Assembly: GCA_017546445.1 (NCBI GenBank)
Contig: JAFYWX010000028.1
Span: 1-51,386 of the forward strand
Length of the DNA stretch: 51,386 bases
Source: Akkermansia sp.
GTDB lineage: Bacteria; Verrucomicrobiota; Verrucomicrobiia; Verrucomicrobiales; Akkermansiaceae
Reading direction: 5' to 3'
In this document: positions 22,387 through 32,400 of the stretch, piece by piece
Numbering within the stretch: position 1 is the first letter of the stretch
How the letters are laid out: each line of letters starts with the position of its first letter
Made by a program: the position numbers and the translations under genes
The notes under the pieces: model-generated
Databases searched by the model: none
Seen by the model: the letters and a program-made list of their open reading frames with translations, nothing else
Told to the model about the DNA's origin: nothing

Positions 22387-22514
22387 ATTGGTGTAATAGT
22401 TGGTGGTTGTGAAAAACAGGTATGCCGCTGCAGACCACGGGGCACCAGCCAAGCATGCACAGCACAAGGCCGGAGCACAGCTCACGCCGGACTTAGCCGC
22501 AGCATTTTTCTCAT

Positions 22515-22601
22515 TCACGCACCATGCACCAACTGCACAGCACAACAACACACGGGTAGCAACAACACAGCGGCCCCTGCCGCAATAGAGGTAGTATTCA
22601 T
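22515..22601 (-). CDS. Possible 28-residue hydrophobic micro-protein
   Basis: The frame ATG (22601) to TGA encodes MNTTSIAAGAAVLLLPVCCC and eight more residues, a signal-like hydrophobic peptide. TATCAT lies 7 bases before the ATG, matching the leaderless pattern, but the -35 is poor. It starts ATGAATACT, like other genes here. Could be chance. Confidence 0.25.
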   Translation of the reverse strand: MNTTSIAAGAAVLLLPVCCCAVQLVHGA

Positions 22602-22833
22602 AACAATGATGATAGACAGTTTGATTTGGATTTGATAGACAGATGCACGCTGCTCATGCCGCGTACAAGCTTTCTATAACATGCCATTCCTGCTTCTGTC
22701 AAGTGCTATTTTTTTGCTTTTTTTGAAATAAAAGTCAGAAAAATGAAATAGAACGCATTATTTTCTTGATAGATTTTCGGGGGGTGGAATGCAATGGCAG
22801 GCTGGCTTCGCTGATTGATAACTTGCTGCAGCG

Positions 22834-22862
22834 GGAAGCCCGGGGGTGAGGCCCGGGCTTCC
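22834..22862 (-). terminator. Hairpin after the addA-like gene
   Basis: An 11-bp stem GGAAGCCCGGG with its complement around a short loop, 19 bases after the stop codon. No T-run follows on the minus strand, so termination strength is uncertain. Confidence 0.5.
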
Positions 22863-22880
22863 GTGGTTGGTTGCGCGTTT

Positions 22881-25800
22881 CTAACAGGGGACTATCCTTG
22901 CTTTCACTCCCAGGGGGCAGGAGAGGAGGGATACGGAGATAGCCGCCGCCGGGAGATTGAATGCAGCGGCAATCAGCTTGCGGTATTCTTTCATCTGACC
23001 GGCGTAGTGGGTGGTGAGCCAGTCTTCAAAACGGGTGTAGCCTTCCCGCTCCCCTGGCTTGTTGGTTTTGAAGTCGATAATGTGGGCGGCTGTGACCCTG
23101 CCTTGTTCGTCATGGGTGAGGATGAGCCTGTCGATGGTAGCAGATATCCATTCGTTCCGGCTGTTAATGGCCTCGATGGATTGCTCGTTGTAGACCTCCT
23201 GACCGGGCTGAGCAGTGAAGAGTGCTACCACATCCGGCTCCTGCAGAGCCGCGGCCACCACCTGCTGCGCTTCGCTTTCCGGATTCTGCAGCCAGCTGGG
23301 CAGGGGGGCATTCAGCCAGCTGATTTGCTCGAAATAGCCATGAACGCGGGTTCCGAACTCTGCGCCGGAGGAATCGCCGCTCAGCTCGGCATCCTGCACT
23401 TTTTCCGGGGAAGATTCACCTGCCATGGCTGAAGGGGAGAGCCGGTTTCTGTCCTTTTTCGCTTTGCCCAGGGGCTTTAGCGTCTGCGGGGCTGTTGCCT
23501 GTTCTTCCCTGGCTGTCTTCTGCAGATACCAGTCAGCATGGCCGAACTCAGTGGGCGCATCGGGCGTGGCCTCGATTTGCTTCGCCTTCAAGGCCTCCAG
23601 AATCCAGTCAGATTCCTTCTGGCATATTTCCTTTCCTTGCTCCGGCAGTAGAAGGTAATTGGCATAGCGGGCGCGGGTGAGAGCCACATACATCAGGTTG
23701 TAGCTGTCATCGCGGCGGGCTTGTTTCCATGTTTTTTCGTAGTCCAGCAGCGGCTGCCAGAATTGGCGCTCTACCGCGGTGCCGGGGTGCACCAGAATAC
23801 CCTCCTGCGCTTCGGAGATGAAGTAAGGAATCCCCTCTGCTCGTGGTTGGTCTACGGCCTTGGAACCCAGGAAGGGCAAAATCACCGCATCGAACTCTGC
23901 GCCCTTACTCTTATGCATGGTCATGACCTGCACAAACCGGGCAGAGCCATTTTCCTTGCGGCAGCAGGTGCGCATATGCAGCAGCCATTCATCGAGCGAG
24001 CCACCGGCGGCATCGAATCTCACGGCTTCCTCCAGCCACTCATCGAGCATGCGGCGGGAGTCAAGCTCTGGCAGATAAGTGGCCAGTTCCTGAATGAGAG
24101 CGGCGTAGCCATGCGTGTTGAGCCGGCTCATCCAGGAATCCCAGACAGCACTGCGAGTGAGGGAGCCAGACTCATCCTCCAGCTGCATGATACGCCCCAG
24201 CGGAGAGGATTTCAGCACATGGTAGCGGTATTTATCCGCCGGCTCGCGCAGCCAGAGGAAGAAGGAGAGCAGCAGTTCTCCCAGCGGCGAAGCCTCTGCC
24301 AGCGGCGAGTCTTCCACCAGCTGTACCGGAATCTGGGGCTTGTATCGGCGCAACCAGGAGACAAGGCTTCGGGCGGCATCGCCTTTTCTCAGCAGAATGG
24401 CCACGCTGATGCCATTTCTCAGTCGGCGCATGCCTTGTTCGCTGGCTTCGGTGAGTTCTTCCAGAATATCGCCGATGGCCTGGCAGGCGTTCTGCAGCGT
24501 TTGTTCCGCCTTATCCTTGGGTAGAACGCTGATTCGTACATATCCCTTCTTATCGCCGTTGCTGGCATGGCTGCTGTGTTGGGAGAACTCCTGGTCTACT
24601 TCGTCGTTTTTCTCGAAGACCAGGTTGGTGAACGCCATGATTTCCGGCACAGAGCGGCGGCTTTCCTTCAGCGAGGAATTGGTAAGGCCGTGCTTCTGCC
24701 AATCGTAGCCATCCCTGGTGGGGATGGTGCCGCGCAGTTGTTCAAAGAGTTCGGCAGAAGCACCGCGGAAGCTGTAGATGCTCTGCTTCTTGTCGCCCAC
24801 AACAAAGAGGGATTTATCCGGATACTGGGCATTTTCCTTCAGCAGATTACTGAGGATTTCCCACTGCACGGGGTCGGTATCCTGGAACTCATCGAGCATC
24901 CAGTGGTCGAGCTTCGTGGTGAGGTTGAGCGCCATGCCGGAATCTTCGTCGGCGGCATTGTGACCCAGAAGCTGGCGCGCGCCTTGTTTGATATCATCGA
25001 AAGTGCATAAGCCTTCGCGCAGAATACTTTCCCGATAGGCGGAGTAGTATTTGCTCAGTAGCTCATGCATGGCGATAGAGCGCTCCTGCACGGAGCGCAG
25101 GAAAAGCTTGGCGCAGGCCGTTTTCACCTCCTTTACCAATTCGCGAAGCTGGTAATCACGCTCCAGTTCAGCATCCGGGGCCAGGTATTCCTCAATCTCC
25201 TCGAGCCAGGCGTTGAAGGAATCAGATGCCTTGAAGTCGCCCTTCCGGATTTTGAGGGCTACCGTGGACAAAGTCTTTTTGACGTAATTGCGCGGCTTTT
25301 TCCAGCTGATGGATTCCACCAGCTCGTTGATTTCCCGCTGAATGCTCTCCACTTCTTCATCCGGCATCAGGCTGGCATCGCTGCAATCCGGCAGACCGAA
25401 AGGAATCGGGTTGCCCCAGGGTGCCTTCTGGGGGAACTCCTTGTAAAGGTTCAGGTAGGTGTTGACATTGTCTTCCAGCAGGTCGAGAAGGGCACCTCCT
25501 TTGTCCTCTGCAATGCTGGAGAGCAGCGTGATGAGAGCGGATTCGTGGTGCGATGATTTTTCGCTCTCCGCCAGCATGGCAAGCAGGGCGGTGTGGGTGG
25601 CACGCTGCTGCTGCAGGGCATTCATGGGGGAGACGCTGCTCAGGCCGGCGCGATGAATGTCTGCCGCCACCACGCGGTTGAAGAAACTGTCGAGGGTGGA
25701 AAGCTGCAGGTCGGAGCTCTTGCTCAATACGCGCAGAAGCAGTTCTGCAAAGAATTCCGTGGTAAGCCGGGGCAGCGCTGGTTCCCCGGGAATGGGGGTG

Positions 25801-26192
25801 AGCTGCTCCGGGAAACAACCCTGAGCCACCGCTCGCTTCAGCATAGGAATGGCTGCCGGATACAGCGCAACCGGATTGGCGGATTCGGTGAGCGACTTGT
25901 CCGTATTCAGGTGCAGCCCGGTCCAGGTTTCCCAGACTCGGGCGGCCATGCCGTTGCGTTCGGGAAAATCGCGGTCGGGTTTGCCCAGGGCGCCGTCTGA
26001 CAGGGCCTGGAAGATACGGTTGCGGAATTCACCGGCGGCTTTTTTGGTGAAGGTCAGGGCAATCATCTTTTCTGGTCTGGCCCCCAGAGCCAGCAGCGCC
26101 ACGAAACGAGAGGTGAGCTGGTAGGTCTTGCCGGTGCCTGCGGAGGCTGCAATGAGGTTGCCGGAAATCTGCTTGTGATGGGGAGTGCTCAT
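22881..26192 (-). CDS. addA: AddA/RecB-like UvrD-family helicase-nuclease
   Basis: 1,103 residues. Superfamily-1A helicase motifs: Walker A AASAGTGKTYQLTSRF (15-30), LTFTKKAAGEFRNR (about 46-59), motif II MLDEFQDTDPVQWE (about 432-445), motif III VVGDKKQSIYSFRGA (about 464-478), and later MTMHKSKGAEFDAVILP and MYVALTRARYANYLLL. The C-terminal RecB-type nuclease has an IDRL acidic site, then IIDFKTNK and YAGQMKEYRKLI, with the D-x(n)-DxK-Q-Y pattern intact. With the preceding AddB-like gene (7-base gap) it forms a double-strand-break end-resection complex. Chi recognition cannot be judged. It starts without a Shine-Dalgarno site, after CCCC. AddA versus RecB naming is by partner type. Confidence 0.9.
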   Translation of the reverse strand: MSTPHHKQISGNLIAASAGTGKTYQLTSRFVALLALGARPEKMIALTFTKKAAGEFRNRIFQALSDGALGKPDRDFPERNGMAARVWETWTGLHLNTDKSLTESANPVALYPAAIPMLKRAVAQGCFPEQLTPIPGEPALPRLTTEFFAELLLRVLSKSSDLQLSTLDSFFNRVVAADIHRAGLSSVSPMNALQQQRATHTALLAMLAESEKSSHHESALITLLSSIAEDKGGALLDLLEDNVNTYLNLYKEFPQKAPWGNPIPFGLPDCSDASLMPDEEVESIQREINELVESISWKKPRNYVKKTLSTVALKIRKGDFKASDSFNAWLEEIEEYLAPDAELERDYQLRELVKEVKTACAKLFLRSVQERSIAMHELLSKYYSAYRESILREGLCTFDDIKQGARQLLGHNAADEDSGMALNLTTKLDHWMLDEFQDTDPVQWEILSNLLKENAQYPDKSLFVVGDKKQSIYSFRGASAELFEQLRGTIPTRDGYDWQKHGLTNSSLKESRRSVPEIMAFTNLVFEKNDEVDQEFSQHSSHASNGDKKGYVRISVLPKDKAEQTLQNACQAIGDILEELTEASEQGMRRLRNGISVAILLRKGDAARSLVSWLRRYKPQIPVQLVEDSPLAEASPLGELLLSFFLWLREPADKYRYHVLKSSPLGRIMQLEDESGSLTRSAVWDSWMSRLNTHGYAALIQELATYLPELDSRRMLDEWLEEAVRFDAAGGSLDEWLLHMRTCCRKENGSARFVQVMTMHKSKGAEFDAVILPFLGSKAVDQPRAEGIPYFISEAQEGILVHPGTAVERQFWQPLLDYEKTWKQARRDDSYNLMYVALTRARYANYLLLPEQGKEICQKESDWILEALKAKQIEATPDAPTEFGHADWYLQKTAREEQATAPQTLKPLGKAKKDRNRLSPSAMAGESSPEKVQDAELSGDSSGAEFGTRVHGYFEQISWLNAPLPSWLQNPESEAQQVVAAALQEPDVVALFTAQPGQEVYNEQSIEAINSRNEWISATIDRLILTHDEQGRVTAAHIIDFKTNKPGEREGYTRFEDWLTTHYAGQMKEYRKLIAAAFNLPAAAISVSLLSCPLGVKARIVPC

Positions 26193-26199
26193 GGGGTAA

Positions 26200-29100
26200 T
26201 TACGGGGTATCTGTTTCCTGCTCGGGAAGTGCCAGTGGCGGAAGGCTGCACATGACGCGGGGATCCGGGTCTTTGTAGATGCTCAGGGCGCCGAAATTGC
26301 TGTATATCATGCTGCGCCCCAGGGATTCTGCGGAGTACAGGCATTTGCCTGCCCGCATGAGTGCGGCGGCTTGCTGCACGCAGGTCATGGCCTGGTCATG
26401 CAGCTCCTGGGTCATGGACGATTTGCTGGCAACTCCGCTCATGGGGGCGTAGGTAACCTTGCCCGGCTTGGTGCGGGGAATATTGTAGAATGCGGTTTCC
26501 GGTAATTCCGGCAGGTGGTGTATCTGGCGCAGGGCTTCGGCATAGAGCGGCAGCTGCACGCTGGCCCAGCGGAAGCTTTCGCCCTTTTCGTTCTGCAGCG
26601 TCAGGGCTGCGGGCATGTAGTGCTGGTACAGGGCGGCAGATGCCTCGGAGAGCTTTTCCCAGTGCGTGCTGCGCGGGTCGGAATCATTGGTCTTGTAGTC
26701 AATCACGCGCATGCGGCCATCTATCCGGTGCCGGTCCACGCGGTCCACTCGCATATCAAAGAGCAGCGGGGCTCCCCCGTCTGCCGCGGGCAGCTGGAAG
26801 CACAACTGCTCTTCGCAAAGGATGACCTCCCAGCCATAGCAGAGTTCCTGGGCATGCTGGCGGGCAAACTCCTGCACGCTCTTCTGCAGGTTGCGCAGCA
26901 GAATGCGTATGGGGATAGGCAGCTTGTCTTCTTCATCGCCGTATTGTCTGAGCACGTGCGTAGTCGCTGCTTTCTCGGCGTAGACGGTGATTTCCTTTGT
27001 TAATGCAGCAAGGTCGGTGCCTTCATCTGCTTTGTTGAAGCGGGTGGTGATATCCTGCAGAATAGCGTGCAGCAGGGTGCCGTATTCTGCGGCATCCGGT
27101 TCAGATTTGCCTTCCTCCAGCGCTTCGCCCGGGGCAATCTTCAGCAGGCGCTCCATCCAGAAACGGAGGGGGCAACTCAGGAAATTCTTGATGGCAGAGG
27201 GTGAGAAGGTGCGCTGCGGGTCGGTATAGGGATTGCTGATACCCGGTGCAATGAGGGCCACACTTTCCATGGAATCAGCCGTTGCGGCTGTGTTTTCCTG
27301 AGTGATGAAGGGCAGGAGGTCGTAGGCTGCGGTGCCGGTTTCTGCGGGCGGGTCTGAGAACAGCCAGCTGACTCGCTCTGCTGTTTCTGCTGCGGTGCTG
27401 CAACGCAGGAGCAGGGATGAGGGGGCAATGGGGGTGCCATCCACCGAGCAGGAGGCCAGAACAAAGTGCACCGCACCAGCGGGGCGGCTGTGCAGCAGCG
27501 CGGTGAGCAGGAAGCTGTCGCGTGCGCAGCGGGTGGTGTCGCTGGTCATGTTCAGGAAGCTGCGGTAGGCATTTGGCAGGTAGGCATCTGCCGGCATTCG
27601 CTCCGGCACACAACCATCATGCATGCCGGCCAGAATGACCTTGGGCGCCCGGGCATAGCAGAGCTCGCGCCATCCGCGCAGGTTTATGGCTTTATCCCGC
27701 TCGCCTGCGCCTTCCAGGGCGCCGGAGGATTGTTTTTCAACCCGGTGGGCCAGCAGCATCAGTGCAGCCTGGGGCGGGCAGCTGATAGCCGGGTGGGCTA
27801 CCAGGGCTGCGGCATCCCGTATGTTGTTTGTCAGGAGCCGTGCGGCGCGGTTCCATTCCGGCTCAGAAAGCCGGCGCTGCAGGGCATCGGCCAGAGCCCG
27901 GAGGCAGCCCGGCAGACTGCTGGCATCCATGCAGTCATGAACCAGCTGAACAAGGCTTTCCGTGTAGTCGATATAACGCTGCAGCCTGCGCTGCACCTGT
28001 TCCTCCTCAGCCTCCTGCAGCTGCCGGTGCATGAGATGCAGCAGGTGGTGCGGTGTGGCGGGCAGGTGCTCAAAACACAGTTCTGTGAGGTGGTGGTTGA
28101 GGTTGGACAGGTTCCTCTCCGGGCTCAGGCTGCTTTGGAGTGTGCGGTTGCGCAGCAGGGTGAGGAAATCCTCCATGGCGCGGTTGCTGCCGATATCCTC
28201 CTGGCTCCAGGCGGTGCAGACATTGCAGAGCTGCCGGGGAATGCGCCCGGCCTCGGTGGAAAGCAGGGAGCGCCCCTCCGGCATGCTGATTTGCCACTCC
28301 GGCAGGAAGGCGGATACCAGCATGTGAGAAAGTGAGTTGTCGCAGGAGGCCAGCAGTACCTCATCTGATGCGCAGCCGCCGGCCAGTTCTCTGACCTTGC
28401 GGCCAAAGGCCTGCACGCTTCCGGTGGGGTGGATGGTGTTGCAGGGCATGCCGGGCCCGCTGTTTGTGGAGGGAATTTCAATCGGGCATTCGCTCCAGCC
28501 CATGCGGGCGTGTGGGCCTTCGGAAATAACAGGAATCGGCTGGCCGAAGGTGTCAAATCTTGCGGCTTCCTCTGCTGGTGCATTGACCCAGATTTCAACA
28601 TGGGCTGCGCCGGTTTCCACCATGCGCTGGAGATACAGTCGGTTCAACGGTGAAAGCTCAGGCACGCAGGCAATAATAACCAGGCCGCGGGGCGTGGGGC
28701 AAGCCAGTTCTGCGGCGCGGCTCTGTTCTGCAGGGGTGAGCCCCCAGGATGCCAGCTGTTCATCCACCCCGGCGAAGGCGGTGCGCAGGGCGTTCCAGCG
28801 TTCCTGCTCGTAGCGGAGGGTGTTTTCCCATTGCGTGCCGGTTTCCTGCAGATAATCGTGCACAAATTGCTGCGCAGTGCTGAGCTGCCAGTCCGGGGTG
28901 CGTACTTCCTGTTCCAGTTGCTTGCGCACATGCTGCATCTGGGTGGCTACCTCCAGCAGCCAGGGCAGGGGCTTATCGCTCATAGCGCCGCTCAGCACAT
29001 GCAGCCAGGCGGCCATGGTTTCCAATTCCGAGGCCGTGTTCTCCCCCCCGCTGGGAAGCAATTGCCCTGCCAGAATGATTTTCGGCATGAGGAGTGGGCA

Positions 29101-29277
29101 GCCGGCTCGCTCGGCCATGTATTCGCGCAGGCATCTCCCACTCTCGGCGGTGGGTACTACCACAGTGGCTCGCCGGAAGATTGCTGGATGTTTATCATTA
29201 AGTTCTTCTAGCTTTTCAGCGACGAGCTCGATGGCGGGAGCATCCCAGCCGAGAAATTTAATTTCGGGAGTATTCAT
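26200..29277 (-). CDS. addB: AddB-like nuclease/helicase-like subunit (PD-(D/E)XK)
   Basis: 1,025 residues from the ATG at 29277 (MNTPEIKFLGWDAPAIELVAEKL). An ATG five codons upstream overlaps the -10 box and is therefore unlikely. The N-terminal and central parts are a degenerate helicase-like region (VVVPTAESGRCLREYMAER near the start; GWRELCYARAPKVILAGMHDGCVPE in the middle). The C-terminal PD-(D/E)XK nuclease (about residues 715-960) has FSPSAIKNFLSCPLRFWMER, YGTLLHAILQ, then FDMRVDRVD, MRVIDYKTND and ASVQLPLYAEAL. The Cys residues for an AddB-type iron-sulfur cluster are not clearly complete. It is followed by the AddA-like gene. Confidence 0.85.
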   Translation of the reverse strand: MNTPEIKFLGWDAPAIELVAEKLEELNDKHPAIFRRATVVVPTAESGRCLREYMAERAGCPLLMPKIILAGQLLPSGGENTASELETMAAWLHVLSGAMSDKPLPWLLEVATQMQHVRKQLEQEVRTPDWQLSTAQQFVHDYLQETGTQWENTLRYEQERWNALRTAFAGVDEQLASWGLTPAEQSRAAELACPTPRGLVIIACVPELSPLNRLYLQRMVETGAAHVEIWVNAPAEEAARFDTFGQPIPVISEGPHARMGWSECPIEIPSTNSGPGMPCNTIHPTGSVQAFGRKVRELAGGCASDEVLLASCDNSLSHMLVSAFLPEWQISMPEGRSLLSTEAGRIPRQLCNVCTAWSQEDIGSNRAMEDFLTLLRNRTLQSSLSPERNLSNLNHHLTELCFEHLPATPHHLLHLMHRQLQEAEEEQVQRRLQRYIDYTESLVQLVHDCMDASSLPGCLRALADALQRRLSEPEWNRAARLLTNNIRDAAALVAHPAISCPPQAALMLLAHRVEKQSSGALEGAGERDKAINLRGWRELCYARAPKVILAGMHDGCVPERMPADAYLPNAYRSFLNMTSDTTRCARDSFLLTALLHSRPAGAVHFVLASCSVDGTPIAPSSLLLRCSTAAETAERVSWLFSDPPAETGTAAYDLLPFITQENTAATADSMESVALIAPGISNPYTDPQRTFSPSAIKNFLSCPLRFWMERLLKIAPGEALEEGKSEPDAAEYGTLLHAILQDITTRFNKADEGTDLAALTKEITVYAEKAATTHVLRQYGDEEDKLPIPIRILLRNLQKSVQEFARQHAQELCYGWEVILCEEQLCFQLPAADGGAPLLFDMRVDRVDRHRIDGRMRVIDYKTNDSDPRSTHWEKLSEASAALYQHYMPAALTLQNEKGESFRWASVQLPLYAEALRQIHHLPELPETAFYNIPRTKPGKVTYAPMSGVASKSSMTQELHDQAMTCVQQAAALMRAGKCLYSAESLGRSMIYSNFGALSIYKDPDPRVMCSLPPLALPEQETDTP

Positions 29278-29290
29278 GGGCGATGTAGCC

Positions 29291-29318
29291 ATTGTATCAC
29301 GGAAAAGCGGTTTTACAA
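29291..29318 (-). promoter_or_regulatory. Promoter of the addB-addA operon
   Basis: On the minus strand: TTGTAA (29318-29313), a 16-base spacer and TACAAT (29296-29291). The ATG at 29277 is 13 bases after the -10, predicting a leader of about 6 bases. Confidence 0.65.
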
Positions 29319-29351
29319 GGGGGGATAGCGGAATTATCTTGTCTGAAAAGA

Positions 29352-29380
29352 GTAAAACCGATTCTGGTTTTTACTTTTCT
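29352..29380 (+). promoter_or_regulatory. Terminator-like hairpin upstream of the giant gene
   Basis: GTAAAACC pairs with GGTTTTTAC (one bulge) and is followed by TTTTCT on the plus strand. In the 200-base divergent region, this could be an attenuator in a long leader or a boundary element. No clear promoter for the giant gene was found. A weak TATTAT lies at about 29449-29454. Confidence 0.35.
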
Positions 29381-29477
29381 GGGAGATTACCTAATTTTTG
29401 CTGTACACCTGTTGGTGAATGATGTATTCTTTCCTGTAAGGCTGTAGCTATTATCACCTCTAAATATTTTTCTCTAT

Positions 29478-32400
29478 ATGGATACTCTCGAAATTACAGT
29501 AACTACTTTGGCTGATTCCGGTGTCGGTTCTCTGCGTGAGGCTCTTGAATATGCTTATGGGTATGCTTTGAATGCGGAGGAGGCATGCGTTAACATCAGT
29601 TTTGATGCATCATTGGCTGGTGGTGTCATTGAGCTCCAGTCTGCGCTGCCGGCTATTTATTCCGGTGCGCTTGTCTCTATTGACGGGCCTGAGGGCGGGA
29701 TTACGCTTACAGGTTATGGCCTGGAGGCCCAGAGTGATGTGGTGTTGAATAATATCACGCTTCCGGAGCTGTTGGTGAACGGCGCATATACCGTGAGCGG
29801 AAGCGGCGTTGTGTTCACAGGGAGTGGTGCCGTTATTGATATGGTGACATATGCAGACCTGAGCGGCCTTTCCGCCAGTGCCACCCATGCAGGGGCGTAT
29901 GTGTATGTGGAGAACTATGCCTCGGAGATGCAGCTGGTAGCTCTGGGCGACCAGGCCGGGGCGCTTGCTGCTTATCAGGTGGATGCCGTTTCCACGTGGG
30001 CGGGCATTGAGGCATGGGAAATTGGCGCGGGGGTGAATATGTGCCTGCTTACGTACGTCAGCTGCTATTCCGGTGGTTCGATTGTTTTAGGGGATGGTGC
30101 TTATCTGAGTACCCAGATTGATGACGAAGGGTATACCATTGGTGGCCTTTCTGTAGGCGGAGGCAGCACTCTCACTGCAACCAATGCTGTTCTGGATATT
30201 CCGATTAGTTTTTACGACGGGGGCCGCGTAACGGAAGGTTCGTCGTTCTCGTATGTCTATATGGATGAACCTTTGTATATCTCTCTGGAAGGTGATGAAA
30301 AGCCTTTTGAGGGTGCTACCGTGACCACTGCCGAAGGTGCATTTCTGGAGTATAACTTTACCGATATTACGGATACCTATTTAGGCGATTTGAGCTCCAT
30401 TACACGTGAAAAAATGGCTGCTCTTACCGAAAATGGAACCAGGCAGATTCGGCTGCAGTTTTCTGTGCAGAACGGTGAGACCTGTACTGTTGAGGAAGGG
30501 GTGCAGGTGCTGCTGGATGCATACGTATACAACGGAACGATGGTTTGCGGGTCCGGAAGTATCATCAATGGTGAGGTGTATGTCTCTGGCGAGAATGGAA
30601 AGGTGATTTCGGAGGGGGCCACCTTTGAGTCTCTGGCTATTCGTGATGATGTTACTCTGGAGGGCAGCTTCAAGTTCAGTGGGAAAGTGTCTTTTGGTAC
30701 ACTGGATCAGGTAGAGAAAATACTGTCAGATATTACTTATGAGACGATTGGGGATGAGGTAGTACTGGATATTAATAGGGACGAGGTCTCGGGAACTACG
30801 GTAATTGGCCAATCAACTCTTCAGATGATTAATTATGAAGGGTTCGCACAGGTTAGATACTTCAATATTTTGATGGAAGAGGGCGGAGTTGTCATTCTCA
30901 ATCATTTAAAGGGAGATAGTATTCCTTACGTCAATGGTGCAGGGGACTACACTGTGGTAATGAATGGCTGCGAACTGAATCCGGACAACTACTTGTCATG
31001 GTATGGTGGTGCTGTTGAATACAATGGTGTCGATTTCAATGGCTCTACCTTCAATGGTGATTTGTGGTATGCCGATGCCTGCTCGCTGAAGATGACTGGG
31101 TGCAGTAATCTGGAGAACTTCAATCTGGATATTTATGAAGCATATGATGTAAGTATCATTCTGACAGGAAATGATTTCTCCCGGACGGAGTTCGCTATCT
31201 GGAATCTGCCCGCGGGCTGTGTGATTGATTTGTCCGGAAACTACTGGGGCACCACCGATATGGAGGAAATCCGCGCCCGCCTGGGGGAATATGCGGATTC
31301 GATTATCCTGACCAGCGTGCTGGATTCCGCGCCTCCGCGCCCGCTTGAATTAGCCGTAACTACCGATGCCGCAGAGGGAGAGGGCTCCATGGCGGCGGCA
31401 CTGTCTGCTGCGGCTCAGGCGGCACCGGGGCAGCTCTGCATCATCACGATAGATGAATCTCTGGCTGGTAAGTCTCTGCAACAGGCTGCAGATTTACATG
31501 TTACCGGCAAGCTGTTGTTTGAAAGCGCCGTTCCCGTAACGCTGGATGCCGGGGTGAGTCAGCTCTCCGTTGCAGAGGGGGCATACCTGAATCTGGAGCA
31601 GATTTCTCTGCAGGCTGAATCCATCAACGTGGAGGGGTGGATGTCTGTGGCTGGTGCCACCATCAGCTGCGAATCTCCCCTTTCCGTGGCTGAAAATGCG
31701 CTGCTTGTGCTGCAGAATGTAGCGGTGGAATCTATTGTAACGGCTGCCGGGGCGGAGCTGACGCTGAGAAATTGCAGCGGTATTTCCTCGCTGTCACTTG
31801 ATTTGGATGGTAAGTACTGTTTCTATGGAAATGATTTCACGGATACCGAGTTTACCTTCACTGGCCAGAGCAATGGTGCCGTTATTAATTTTGTTGATTG
31901 CCAGTGGGGGACAGTGGATATGGAAGCCCTGTTTGCCCGCTTTGGTGAATATGCGGATTCCATTACTTTGGATGGCAAGGCATATGTGCCTGGCGGGGTG
32001 TTGACCGTTACCAACACTGATGACTATGGCACTGGCTCCCTCTCCTGGGCTCTGGAGCGCGCTTCCAACAGCGTGGGCAATGTGGTGGTGCGGTTCGATG
32101 AAAGCCTGGCAGGGCAGGTCATCAACCTCTACAACCCGGTTGAGCTGCGCGGAGCTTGCAGTGTGGAGAATCTGGCAGAAAATCCGGTAATCATTACTGG
32201 TGCGAGGATAGAAACCAGCTCTGCCCTTACTATGTCCAACATGGTGCTGCCCTCCGTTAAGCTGAATGGACCCTCGGCCTCCATTTCCGGCAGCGGCAAT
32301 GTGCTGACGGACAGCTTGGCCATTGTGCTGGAATCCTGCAGCGGCAATGTTCGTGCCGCGCTTAATGCGGATGCCTGGTCGGCCACGGCTGCGGATGCCT

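Larger units (their letters stand above)
22387..22880. other. Non-coding gap with an AT-rich tract
   Basis: No convincing long gene. A minus-strand micro-frame lies at 22515-22601. An AT-rich tract with T7 runs lies at about 22703-22765. The hairpin at 22834-22862 follows the addA-like gene. A cytosine/adenine-rich stretch (22440-22580) reads on the minus strand as Cys/Ala-rich frames that look unlike protein. Confidence 0.6.

Noticed and set aside
22387..22551. Extended N-terminus of the 267-residue protein
   Set aside because: The added 55 residues are Cys/Ala-rich low complexity from CA-repeat DNA. The ATG at 22386 fits a -10 box and the ATGAATACC pattern.
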